Part shown: piece by piece, positions 47,388 to 55,275 of the stretch | Position numbering within the stretch: position 1 is the first letter of the stretch | Layout: each line of letters starts with the position of its first letter | NCBI GenBank assembly: GCA_026625625.1 | Contig: CP113055.1 | Location: 2,897,001 to 2,961,000 of the forward strand | Source: Blastomonas sp. SL216 | GTDB taxonomy: Bacteria > Pseudomonadota > Alphaproteobacteria > Sphingomonadales > Sphingomonadaceae | Reading direction: 5' to 3' | DNA: 64,000 nt | Notes under the pieces: generated by a model | What the model saw: only the letters and a program-made list of their open reading frames with translations | Database searches by the model: none | What the model was told of the DNA's origin: nothing | Program-made: the position numbers and the translations under genes

Positions 47388-49214
47388 GTGACGGGGCAGG
47401 CGGATGACGGCGGTGCGGAAGGGACGCTGCGCGACTGGATGCAGTCCGGCCTGTTCGCGGGCGTCGACCAGGCCGCCATCGATGCGCTGAGCCAGCGCGC
47501 GCAGCGGCTGGAGTTGGCCGCAGGCAGCCTGTTGGTGCGCCAGGGCGACCCGGCGGATTCGCTCTATTTCCTCGAAACCGGACGCCTGCGCGTACTGATC
47601 GAAACGCCGACCGGCACCAAGGCGGTCGCGCAGATCGAGGCGGGCGAACCGGTCGGCGAACTTGCCTTTTTCGGCGGAGGAACCCGGACGGCGACGCTGC
47701 AGGCCAGCCGCGACAGCCTGGTCATGGTGCTCGACCGTGACAGCTATGATGCCGTTGTCGCCGCCTATCCGCAGCTGGTTCCTGCCATACTGACCGCCGT
47801 GACGCAGCGGCTTGCCGCCGTCACCGCCAAGACGCCGCCGATGGAAGCGCGGCTGCCGCGCGTGATTGCGGTGGTTCCCTGCGGCGCGAGCCGGGTCGAT
47901 CCGATGCTGCTCCAGCGGCTGACCGACACGATCCGCGCTACCGTGCCCGATGACCGGCAGGTCATGCTGGTGCGCGAAAGCGATGTGCCGCCGGGCCCCG
48001 CCAGCGCCTATCAGGCCTGGCTGCGCGAGCATGAGGCACGGCGCGGCTATCTGCTGATCGATGCCTCGGGCGACCCCGAATGGGGATCGCTGGTCTGCCG
48101 CAATGCCGATGGCCTGCTGATGATCGCAGAGGCGGGCGCGAGTCCGGCGATGAACCCGCTGGAACTGGCGGGCTGCGCGGCGATCGAGCCGCCCAACCGC
48201 ACGCTGCTGATGATCCGCGGGTCCGCCGAGCAACCGATCCGCGGGACCGCCGCCTGGCTGGCGGGGCGCGATCCGCATCTGCACCATCATGTCGCGCTCG
48301 ACAGTGAGGCCGATCTGGCCCGCGTCGCGCGCTTTCTCACCGGACGCGCGGTCGGGCTGGTGCTGGCGGGTGGCGGCGCACTGGGCTGCGCTCATCTGGG
48401 CATCGTACGCGGATTGCAGCAGGCAGGCGTACCGATCGACCTGATCGGCGGCACCAGCGCCGGCGCGGCCATGGGCGCGGCGATCGCGCAGGGCCTGTCG
48501 GTGCCGCAGACGCTCGCCCAGATGGAAGCGATGTTCATCGGGGCCAAGGCGATGCGGCGCTTTACCGTGCCGATCCATTCGCTGCTCGACCCGGCGGTGT
48601 TCGATGCCGAGCTCGAGGCGCGCTATGGCAATGCCGATATTGCCGACCAGCCGATCAACTTCTTTGCCATTTCGACCAACCTGTCGACCAACGACCTGCA
48701 CGTCCACCGCCGCGGCGCGCTCTGGCACGCGGTGCGCGCCTCGGGATCGCTGCCCACCATCCTGCCGCCGTTCATCGATGGTGATGGCAATATCCTGGTC
48801 GATGGCGGGGTGCTGGACAATGTGCCGGTGATGACGATGCGCGCGCTCAAGTCCGGGCCCAATATCGTCGTCACGCTGGGCGAGGCGGGGCAGGTATGGC
48901 GGATCAAGGCGGCCTATCAGTCGCTCAGGCGGCGCGGGCAGCTGATCCGCGACCTGTTGCTGCGGCGCAAGTCGGACAGCGACTTTCCCTCGATCGTCGA
49001 GATCATGCAGCGCTCGATGGTGGTCGCCAGCCGGATCGCATCGCGAACTATGCTGCGCGAGGGCGACATATTGCTGAGTCCGCCGATCGTGCCGGGCATG
49101 CAGATTCTCGACTGGCATCTTGGCCGCAAGCAGGCCGACCAGGCGGCGCGCTATGTCGAACAGCAGGTTGCGTCGCATCCCGACCTTCAGGCGCTGATCA
49201 ACCAGCCAGGCTGA
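47388..49214 (+). CDS. Patatin-like phospholipase with cyclic-nucleotide-binding domain (NTE type)
   Basis: The protein has about 608 residues. A cNMP-binding domain spans about residues 20-130 (GSLLVRQGDPADSLYFLETG, split). The patatin domain has AGGGALG (oxyanion hole), nucleophile Ser357 in GGTSAGAAMG, and the Asp of the dyad at Asp472 in DGGVLDNVPV. This is the bacterial neuropathy-target-esterase layout. It should hydrolyse phospholipids or lysophospholipids at the membrane. GTG 47388 is preceded by GAGAGGA; an alternative TTG lies at 47331. The 200-base gap upstream has no evident gene. Confidence 0.9.
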   Translation: MTGQADDGGAEGTLRDWMQSGLFAGVDQAAIDALSQRAQRLELAAGSLLVRQGDPADSLYFLETGRLRVLIETPTGTKAVAQIEAGEPVGELAFFGGGTRTATLQASRDSLVMVLDRDSYDAVVAAYPQLVPAILTAVTQRLAAVTAKTPPMEARLPRVIAVVPCGASRVDPMLLQRLTDTIRATVPDDRQVMLVRESDVPPGPASAYQAWLREHEARRGYLLIDASGDPEWGSLVCRNADGLLMIAEAGASPAMNPLELAGCAAIEPPNRTLLMIRGSAEQPIRGTAAWLAGRDPHLHHHVALDSEADLARVARFLTGRAVGLVLAGGGALGCAHLGIVRGLQQAGVPIDLIGGTSAGAAMGAAIAQGLSVPQTLAQMEAMFIGAKAMRRFTVPIHSLLDPAVFDAELEARYGNADIADQPINFFAISTNLSTNDLHVHRRGALWHAVRASGSLPTILPPFIDGDGNILVDGGVLDNVPVMTMRALKSGPNIVVTLGEAGQVWRIKAAYQSLRRRGQLIRDLLLRRKSDSDFPSIVEIMQRSMVVASRIASRTMLREGDILLSPPIVPGMQILDWHLGRKQADQAARYVEQQVASHPDLQALINQPG

Positions 49215-49247
49215 TCATGGCGCGCCTGAATGGCCCTTCCCCACCGC

Positions 49248-49550
49248 TCAGGCGGTCGGGTCGAGCTTTTCGGCGACCTTTTCGGTATGGTGCCTGGGCA
49301 GCGCGATCATCCACAGGATGAACAGCGCAAAGCACAGGCAGATCGCGTTGGGGATGATCAGCGCCCATTCGCCCTTGAGCAGCCCGAAGCTGGTCCATGC
49401 GGCAAAGGCCAGCGTGGTCAGCGCGAACATGCCCAGCGAAAGCCCCTTGGTCGAACGGCTGTGGATGATCTTCCACGCCTGCGGGGTAAAGCTGGCCACC
49501 GAGGCACAGGCGCCGATCGTGCCGGCAATGGCGATCCAGTCTATGGTCAT
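49248..49550 (-). CDS. SemiSWEET-type sugar transporter (PQ-loop)
   Basis: The 100-residue protein has three helices and the PQ-loop motif SFTPQAWKI (Pro23-Gln24), the SemiSWEET form, in which two subunits make a pore. SWEET-family proteins passively move small sugars across the inner membrane; the substrate is unknown. It is convergent with the patatin gene and 77 bases from the Crp/Fnr gene. The length is normal for SemiSWEET. Confidence 0.88.
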   Translation of the reverse strand: MTIDWIAIAGTIGACASVASFTPQAWKIIHSRSTKGLSLGMFALTTLAFAAWTSFGLLKGEWALIIPNAICLCFALFILWMIALPRHHTEKVAEKLDPTA

Positions 49551-49627
49551 GCGATCTCCAACGGCTCAATCGCCAACCGGTTGCGGTTGAATGCCCCGCG
49601 CCCGCCCGGTCGGGTTCAGACATGATT

Positions 49628-50260
49628 CTAGAACAGCGGCTGATAGTTTACCTGATCGGCCAGCTCCGCCCGATCGGGGATCTCGAGGCGACCCTGGATC
49701 AGCCGGATCACGCCATCGGCCCGCATCTGCTGTAGCGTGCGGTTGACGTGCACCGACGAGATGCCGACCAGATCGGCCAGCAGCTCCTGGGTCAGCGGCA
49801 TGTGATAGCCATCCGCATCACCCTGGCCCCGCATCGCCAGCCGCTCGCCCAGTTCGAGGAAAAGATGCGCCATGCGCTCGTATGCGTTGAGGCAGCCCAG
49901 GCGGAAGATGCTGTTCTCCAGCTGCCGCTCGATCAGCGCGCATTCCATTTCCACCACCTCGACCTCGGGCAGCGAGCTGAATTCGATCAGCGCCAGACGG
50001 CTGATCGACATCACCGCATGATAGAAGCTGGGCTGGCTGCTGCGCCACACACCGATGATCTCGCCGGGCAGATACAGGTTGGTCAGCTGGCGACGGCCAT
50101 CAAAGGTGATGCGGTATCCGGCGGCCCAGCCTTCCAGCACCAGCCGCGGGCGGACCACGGTATCGCCCTGCTGGATGAAGTCGCAGCGCGGTTCGACCGA
50201 GCTGGAACATTGTCGGATGTGAGCCGGTGACGCGATCGGCACGCTCGCATAAAGATTCAT
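49628..50260 (-). CDS. Crp/Fnr family transcriptional regulator
   Basis: The 210-residue protein has an N-terminal cyclic-nucleotide-type sensory fold (GWAAGYRITFDGRRQLTNL, then YLPGEIIG) and a C-terminal winged helix with PLTQELLADLVGISSVHVNR (split at LV), where the recognition helix ends in HVNRTLQQM. There is no cysteine cluster of the Fnr type at the start, so it is not a classic oxygen sensor. A Crp/Fnr member of this group is close in HTH to the one at 52.8 kb. It heads a sensory region. Confidence 0.92.
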   Translation of the reverse strand: MNLYASVPIASPAHIRQCSSSVEPRCDFIQQGDTVVRPRLVLEGWAAGYRITFDGRRQLTNLYLPGEIIGVWRSSQPSFYHAVMSISRLALIEFSSLPEVEVVEMECALIERQLENSIFRLGCLNAYERMAHLFLELGERLAMRGQGDADGYHMPLTQELLADLVGISSVHVNRTLQQMRADGVIRLIQGRLEIPDRAELADQVNYQPLF

Positions 50261-50471
50261 GGTTGGCGACTTTCTGGTTATCCCTCCAGCGACAACCTTT
50301 CAGTCCGGGCGCATCGAGTCCTTATACTGGTTTATGTTGGTGCGGGATTCGCGACGGACCGAAAAGAACGGGCGGGGATCTTGCCCTCGCAACCGTTTGA
50401 AATTCAAATGCAATGAACTCGCGTGCCGTTGCGGCCCTGCCGGTCTTTCCAAAGTCCCAGGGCGAATCGGC

Positions 50472-50506
50472 GGGCGGCCCCGGAACGCCTTGTGCCGGGG
50501 CCGCCC
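50472..50506. repeat. Perfect 12-bp inverted repeat, possible terminator hairpin
   Basis: GGGCGGCCCCGG (50472-50483) pairs exactly with CCGGGGCCGCCC (50495-50506) around an 11-base loop. It lies 4 bases beyond the stop of the small membrane protein gene. No T-run follows on either strand, so it would be a GC-rich 3' hairpin, not a standard intrinsic terminator. Confidence 0.6.
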
Positions 50507-50510
50507 TTGT

Positions 50511-50699
50511 TCAGATGACCGATGCGCTGGGGTGGTTCGTCGTCATATGGGCCGCGTTGCCGATGGGCTCCTCGCGACGCAGCTTGCGGGGAATGGTGTT
50601 GAGCCGGGGTGCGGGCATGGCCAGGCTGATCAGCGCACCTGCCAGCGGCGCACCCATGATCCACAGCGCCAACAGCGGAAAGCCTAGAAAATCGGTCAT
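50511..50699 (-). CDS. Small single-pass membrane protein, unrecognised
   Basis: The 62-residue frame starts at ATG 50699 (MTDFLGFPLL), with GGAGAAATAGCA upstream, a good ribosome site. It has one strong membrane helix at about residues 7-28 and a basic, cytoplasm-like segment (RKLRREE) after it. The composition fits a real small membrane protein and not a shadow. A 12-bp hairpin follows directly. It lies between the Crp/Fnr gene and the hemerythrin genes, but the function is unknown. Confidence 0.55.
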   Translation of the reverse strand: MTDFLGFPLLALWIMGAPLAGALISLAMPAPRLNTIPRKLRREEPIGNAAHMTTNHPSASVI

Positions 50700-50999
50700 T
50701 GCTATTTCTCCAAAGGGCCGGGGCGGGGTGTCCCGGCGCAATGGTGCCAGGCTCGTCCAGTATGCGCCGCTGCCCAATAACATGGGTCAGCAACGGACCG
50801 ATTTGCGCTCCCGCAGGCCAGATTGCGGTAGCTTCACCAGAATCAGACTGCTCCGGTGCGCGCTCAGTGCATCGACTCGCTTCATCAGCCAGACCCAAGA
50901 CGCTCGGATAATTGGCGCGCGGCCTGCCGTTGGCGAACAACCGCAAAGGCCGTGCCATGACCGACCCGCACCGGACCGGTCATGGCGGATTCGATGTGT
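50700..50999. other. 300-base gap, no gene recognised
   Basis: No reading frame here has coding character in either direction. The only structure I see is a 10-bp inverted repeat at 50954-50986, close to the end of the hemerythrin gene. The rest is GC-rich, unstructured by eye, and probably holds the promoter of the small membrane protein gene on the minus strand. Confidence 0.4.
50954..50986. repeat. 10-bp inverted repeat downstream of hemerythrin gene
   Basis: GCCATGACCG (50954-50963) is matched by CGGTCATGGC (50977-50986), with a 13-base loop. It lies 13 bases past the stop of the hemerythrin gene ending at 51000, so it may form its 3' hairpin. There is no T-run after it on the minus strand. 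Confidence 0.5.
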
Positions 51000-51512
51000 T
51001 CAGACCGCGAGCGCGACCAGTTCGGGACGCGGCAGGCCTTCGGCCTTGGCCTGTTTCTGCAGCTGCTTTTTCAGCTCGACCATCTGCGCACCGAGCGCGA
51101 CCAGATCGATATCGGCCTTGCGCGCCTGCGCGAACATGCTGCCGCGCTGCCGCTCTTCCTCATAGACATGATGCTCGACCTGCTCTTTCAGCACGCTGAC
51201 CTTGGCATCATAATAGGCGTCGGACGGCGATCCCTGCTGCAGCGAGATGATCAGCGTCTTGGCGCTGTCATGCTCGACCTGCGCCTCGTCCATCATGTCG
51301 TCTTCCACCGCCTCGCGCACGGCGGGATAGAAGATCTGTTCCTCGACCATCGCATGGATGATCAGCTCCTCGCAGATCTGCTGGACGATCTTGCGCTGCG
51401 CCGCCTCGCCCCGGGCATTGTCGTATGTCTCGAACAGTGCCTCGACGGTGCGGTGATCGTCCGCCAGCATCTGCAGCGCATCGCGGCTAACCTTGGCCTG
51501 GGCCATATGCAT
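51000..51512 (-). CDS. Hemerythrin-domain protein
   Basis: The 170-residue helical bundle has the hemerythrin HHE motifs: DDHRTVE (His18), HAMVEEQIFYP, an EHDSAK segment, and HHVYEEE. These supply the histidines and acidic ligands for a di-iron site. Single-domain HHE proteins bind oxygen, NO or iron-sulfur-related species. It has no extra domain. The ATG at 51512 has AGGAGAG upstream. It is 29 bases downstream of the second hemerythrin gene on the same strand, so both are probably in one transcript. Confidence 0.92.
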   Translation of the reverse strand: MHMAQAKVSRDALQMLADDHRTVEALFETYDNARGEAAQRKIVQQICEELIIHAMVEEQIFYPAVREAVEDDMMDEAQVEHDSAKTLIISLQQGSPSDAYYDAKVSVLKEQVEHHVYEEERQRGSMFAQARKADIDLVALGAQMVELKKQLQKQAKAEGLPRPELVALAV

Positions 51513-51541
51513 CTCTCCTGTGTGCGTGAAAGGGCGGCGGC

Positions 51542-52120
51542 TCAGGCGAGCATCAGCCCGGCCATGTTCATCTCGCGGCTGAGCTTCTTGTTTTCCTCGT
51601 CGCTCAGGCGTGCGCGCAGCGCGGGGAACAGCTCGTTCTCCTCCTGGCGCATATGGTCGTCGAGCGCGGTGCGCAGGCGGCCCAGCGTCTCGCCAAAGGC
51701 CGCGTCGCCCTTTTCCATATGGCCAAGCTCATAGAGCATCGCCTTGACCTCGCCATGGTCGCTGTTCAGCGCATCGGCAACCTGGCCATTCTCGCCGCGG
51801 CGCAGCACGGGATAGATGACATTTTCCTCCTGCATCGCGTGCTTGGCGATCATGTGCGTGAGGTTCATCAGCAGCATGGCGCGGCGATCCGTCTGCTCGG
51901 GCGAAAGCTGTTCGAGCTTGTCGATCACGGCGAGCGTCGCCTTGTGTTCCTTGATCAGCCCCTCGCACCAGTCGTGCGCCATGGCCGTGGGGGCCTGGAC
52001 CGCCATCTTGCGGCCGAGATTGGCGATGGCGGCAACGCCTGCGGTGATCAGCAGGCCCTTGACCGAGCTGCCCAGAATGGAGCTGCCACCCTGGCCGTTA
52101 TGGGTTCGCGAATGTGCCAT
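51542..52120 (-). CDS. Hemerythrin-domain protein with hydrophobic N-terminus
   Basis: The 192-residue protein has a Gly/Ala hydrophobic N-terminal stretch (SVKGLLITAGVAAIANLG), possibly a membrane-associated helix, followed by a hemerythrin domain: IKEHKATL, IAKHAMQEENVIYP, LNSDHGEVKAM and DDHMRQEENELFP. All iron ligand positions look intact. The start is supported by GAGGAAG upstream. It is the first gene of the pair of hemerythrins. Function: oxygen, NO or iron handling, by family only. Confidence 0.92.
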   Translation of the reverse strand: MAHSRTHNGQGGSSILGSSVKGLLITAGVAAIANLGRKMAVQAPTAMAHDWCEGLIKEHKATLAVIDKLEQLSPEQTDRRAMLLMNLTHMIAKHAMQEENVIYPVLRRGENGQVADALNSDHGEVKAMLYELGHMEKGDAAFGETLGRLRTALDDHMRQEENELFPALRARLSDEENKKLSREMNMAGLMLA

Positions 52121-52319
52121 ATGTGTGCTTCCTCATGATGATGCCGCCGATTCGGGGAAGGACGGCCTGAACCTCCGTGTCGCCCATCCGCCGCGCGCGC
52201 GCACATGCCTATGTTAACGCCTGCGCCGGCTGATGGCGCCGAGCGTGCCGTGCGGGACGCGATCGCGCGCGGCACGGGCGACAAGGTGAGGTGAGCGGAT
52301 GGAAGGCGGCGCTGCCCGC

Positions 52320-52721
52320 CTAGCGCGAACGGCGGCCCAGCCCGGCGATCAGCGCGGCCATGGCGGCAAAATCGGGGTGCGACAGCGGCTTTTCAAAGCG
52401 CGGCACATGGCGCAGGCCCTCGCTGATCGGGTCTTCGCCATAGCCGGTGCAGAAGACGTAGGGCACCCCGTCCGCCTCGAGCCGCTGGGCAAAGGGGAAG
52501 ATCAGCGCGCCGCGCAGGTTGATGTCCAGCACCGCAGCATCGATATCGAGTGTGCGTTCGTAAAGCGCATGCGCGCCGTCGATCGTGGCTGCCGGCCCGA
52601 TGACCTTGGCACCTAGCGACAGCAGGCGGCGTGAAAAGTCGTCGGCAATCAGAAAATCGTCTTCCACGACCATCACGCGGAACCCGCGCAGTAAGGCATC
52701 GTGGGCGGACGGATAATGCAT
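52320..52721 (-). CDS. Stand-alone response regulator receiver
   Basis: The 133-residue protein is a single receiver domain: VMVVEDDFLIADDF supplies the acidic pocket, the phospho-acceptor Asp is in AVLDINLRG, then FCTGYGED with the switch Thr, and a conserved Lys in RFEKPLS. No output domain is attached. It is divergent from the Crp/Fnr gene at 52.8 kb, and next to the PAS-kinase gene. Such lone receivers are common partners of HWE-type kinases. The kinase here looks degenerate (see findings). Confidence 0.92.
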   Translation of the reverse strand: MHYPSAHDALLRGFRVMVVEDDFLIADDFSRRLLSLGAKVIGPAATIDGAHALYERTLDIDAAVLDINLRGALIFPFAQRLEADGVPYVFCTGYGEDPISEGLRHVPRFEKPLSHPDFAAMAALIAGLGRRSR

Positions 52722-52841
52722 TGATCACTCTGGATTTTTGGACCGGACGAACCGTCAGGTCAGGCTATGCAACATACCCGTGAGACGTGCGTAAGTTCCG
52801 CCAAGACCCCCTTTTGCCAGACCCGATGGAGGGCACTCGCC

Positions 52842-53600
52842 TTGACGCCCCACGTCACCTACAAGCTGCGCGGCTTCGGCCAGCTGAAAGGCTGTTCGGA
52901 ACAGTGGCTGGCAGAGCTGGCGCGCAACGATGTCCGCCCGGTCCCGCCGCGGGTCGATCTGCTGCGACAGGGGGAATGCACCGGGCCGCTGCACCTGCTG
53001 CTCGAAGGCTGGGCGATCCGCTACAAGACGCTCGAGGATGGCAGGCGGCAGATCCTCTCGGTGCTGCTGCCCGGCGACATTTTCGACATTAACGGGCATC
53101 TCGCCAATTCGATGGACCACAGCATAGCGACGCTGACAGCGGTGCGGCTGTCGGTGCTTGGCGATGACTTTCTGGACGTTGCCCGCGCGCGCCACCCCGA
53201 TCTGGAAAAGCTGTTGTGGTGCGACATGCACGTCTCTGCCGCGACCCAGCGCGAACGCTCGACCTCGCTCGGGCAGCGCACGGCGCGCGAGCGCATGGCG
53301 CATCTGCTGTGCGAGCTGTTCGTCCGGCAAAGATCGGTCCGGCTCGCCTCGGGCAAGACTTGCGCCTTTCACCTCACCCAGACCGAGCTGGCCGAAGCGC
53401 TGGGCATGACCCCGGTCTATGTCAACCGCACCCTGCAGGATCTGCGCCGCGACGGCGTGATCCAGCTCGAACAGAAAGCCCTGACCGTGAACGATCTGCC
53501 GCGCCTGGCGGCGCTGGCGCTGTTTGATCCCGGTTATCTGAAGATCTGCGATGCCGATGGCGGAACAGGTTCGCACAAGGAGAATGCTGATGCCGTCTAG
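52842..53600 (+). CDS. Crp/Fnr family transcriptional regulator
   Basis: The 252-residue protein has the effector fold (HLLLEGWAIRYKTLEDGRRQ split, then LSVLLPGDIFDING) and winged helix HLTQTELAEALGMTPVYVNR (recognition helix ends in YVNRTLQDL). I chose TTG 52842 because GATGGAGGGCACTCGCC gives a good GGAGGG site and leaves 120 bases for the divergent promoter. An ATG at 52767 is open in frame. It overlaps the kinase start by 11 bases. Confidence 0.88.
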   Translation: MTPHVTYKLRGFGQLKGCSEQWLAELARNDVRPVPPRVDLLRQGECTGPLHLLLEGWAIRYKTLEDGRRQILSVLLPGDIFDINGHLANSMDHSIATLTAVRLSVLGDDFLDVARARHPDLEKLLWCDMHVSAATQRERSTSLGQRTARERMAHLLCELFVRQRSVRLASGKTCAFHLTQTELAEALGMTPVYVNRTLQDLRRDGVIQLEQKALTVNDLPRLAALALFDPGYLKICDADGGTGSHKENADAV

Positions 53601-54588
53601 CTGGTCCGGCCCGGTCCAGACCCTCAACCATTTCATCGCGACACTGCCACTGCTGGTCTGGCGGGCGGGGCGCGAGGGCAAATGGCTGTGGGCGAGTCCG
53701 CAATGGGAAGCGTTTACCGGCCAGCGCGAGGCCGATTATATCGGCGATGGCTGGCTGGACGTGGTGCATCCCGACGACCGGGACGCGGCGCAGACCGCCT
53801 GGACTCGCGCGTCCGACCGCCACAGTTTCGAGGTCGATTTCCGCATCCGGCGCGCGGAAGATCAGCTCTACTACTGGCACACCACTCGCGCCGGACCAGT
53901 GTTCGACGATGATGGGACGCTGCTGGAATGGCTGGGCACCTCGACCGATATCGACGACCTGAAACGACTGCGCGACCAGGAGCGGTCGCTGCTGGGGGAG
54001 TTGCAGCACCGCGTGCGCAACACGCTGGGCGTGGTGCGTGCGCTGTCGCGGCGGACCGCAGATCATTGCGACACGATCGAGGAATTCGTGCTGAAATTCG
54101 ACGGGCGGCTCAACACCTTTGCCCGCACCCAGTCGCTCTCCACCCGCTCAGCCACGGGCCAGGTCAATCTTGCCGATCTGGTGCATGACGAACTGCTGAG
54201 CCATCACTTGCGCGATGAAACGCAGGTCAGCGCCGAAGGACCCGACATCATGCTGGGGGTCAAGGCCGCCAACATGCTGGGCCTGGCCATTTATGAACTG
54301 GCGAGCCATGCGGTGACCTTTGGCGGCAAGGACAGTCCGCCGCCGCGGCTCGCCATCCGCTGGGGCATCGATCAGAGCGCAGCGAAGCCGATGCTGACTC
54401 TCAACTGGCGGGAGGAAGGCCGCAATCTGGCGGACCCGGAAGCGGCGCTGGGTGCCCTGGCTCGCGATTTCCTGGAGCGGGCGCTGCGCTATGAAACCGA
54501 TGCGGAGACCCGGATGGAGACGCTGCCCGGCGGGCTTGTCTTCGATGTGCGCATGCCGCTGTCGCGCGCGCAGGACCGTGACAGCTGA
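53590..54588 (+). CDS. PAS domain / HWE-type histidine kinase, degenerate ATPase domain
   Basis: The 332-residue protein has a PAS domain at residues 10-120 (WLWASPQWEAFTGQREADYI split; DDGTLLEWLGTSTDIDD) and a HisKA_2/HWE-type dimerisation region with His140 in LLGELQHRVRNTLG. The ATPase domain is degenerate: the N-box ELATNA-K-G reads ELASHAVTFGG, with His240 in place of the Asn, and the usual GFGxxL box is replaced by ALGALARDFL. The WxE signature is present as NWREEG. ATG 53590 is preceded by AAGGAGA and overlaps the Crp/Fnr gene by 11 bases. Confidence 0.85.
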   Translation: MPSSWSGPVQTLNHFIATLPLLVWRAGREGKWLWASPQWEAFTGQREADYIGDGWLDVVHPDDRDAAQTAWTRASDRHSFEVDFRIRRAEDQLYYWHTTRAGPVFDDDGTLLEWLGTSTDIDDLKRLRDQERSLLGELQHRVRNTLGVVRALSRRTADHCDTIEEFVLKFDGRLNTFARTQSLSTRSATGQVNLADLVHDELLSHHLRDETQVSAEGPDIMLGVKAANMLGLAIYELASHAVTFGGKDSPPPRLAIRWGIDQSAAKPMLTLNWREEGRNLADPEAALGALARDFLERALRYETDAETRMETLPGGLVFDVRMPLSRAQDRDS

Positions 54589-54668
54589 CCGGCAGAATAT
54601 GCGCATTCATGCACGCTTACCAACCCATGTGATGATCGCGCCAGGTGCGCGGTGCTAGCCCGGCTGCC

Positions 54669-54717
54669 GACACGGTGCCTTCACCTCCCCCCGACGCGCC
54701 TTGAGCGGCACCGTGTC
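54669..54717. repeat. 11-bp inverted repeat in convergent intergenic region
   Basis: GACACGGTGCC (54669-54679) pairs exactly with GGCACCGTGTC (54707-54717), separated by 27 bases. It lies between the convergent kinase (+) and DNA glycosylase (-) genes. It has no T-run, but its position suggests a shared 3' end structure or a protein-binding site. Confidence 0.5.
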
Positions 54718-54768
54718 ACTTGGCCGGCACCACGGGCGAGACCATGCAGCCCATGGGCTTGCGGCCCT

Positions 54769-55275
54769 TTAGCCAGGTGGCAGCACATGATCCGCCAGCG
54801 CGCGCCACGCATCGGCCTTGGCGGCAAGATCGAGCGTGTGCGCCGGGCTGCTAGAGGGCAATGCGATGATCGGCAGATCGTGGCCTTGCAGCGCCCGCGC
54901 CGCGCCCCTGGCTGATAGCGCCCCGTTGCAAGCCACCGCGCGCAGATCGGGCAGGCGTGCCACCAGCGGTGCAAGCGGATTGGGCGCAGCCTCGCGGATG
55001 TCGCCATCCAGGCTCGAGCCCCGCCGCGCCGAGGCGATGACGTCCCAGAGCCCGATTCCCCGCGCGCCGAGCCGCGCCAGCCGCAGCGGATAGTCTTGCC
55101 CGACCAGCGATTCGCCGGTCACCACCTCCATCAGCCGCCAGAATTGGTTGCGCGGATGCCCGTAATATTGCGCCGCCGCCAGCGATGCGCGGCCGGGCAG
55201 GCTGCCCAGCACCAGCAGCGTGCACCGGTCCGGGATGATCGGCGGCAGGCCCGCAAGCCGCGCGGTTCCGGTCAC
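54769..55275 (-). CDS. DNA-deoxyinosine (uracil-DNA-glycosylase superfamily) glycosylase
   Basis: The 168-residue protein belongs to the UDG superfamily subgroup of deoxyinosine/hypoxanthine glycosylases. The motif LLVLGSLPGRASL is followed by QYYGHPRNQFWRL. The C-terminal motif ALPSSSPAHTL closes the active site. It excises deaminated bases. The GTG at 55275 overlaps the TGA of the upstream BNR protein gene by 3 bases; the frame is open 49 codons upstream, which I reject as it runs under that gene. Confidence 0.85.
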   Translation of the reverse strand: MTGTARLAGLPPIIPDRCTLLVLGSLPGRASLAAAQYYGHPRNQFWRLMEVVTGESLVGQDYPLRLARLGARGIGLWDVIASARRGSSLDGDIREAAPNPLAPLVARLPDLRAVACNGALSARGAARALQGHDLPIIALPSSSPAHTLDLAAKADAWRALADHVLPPG

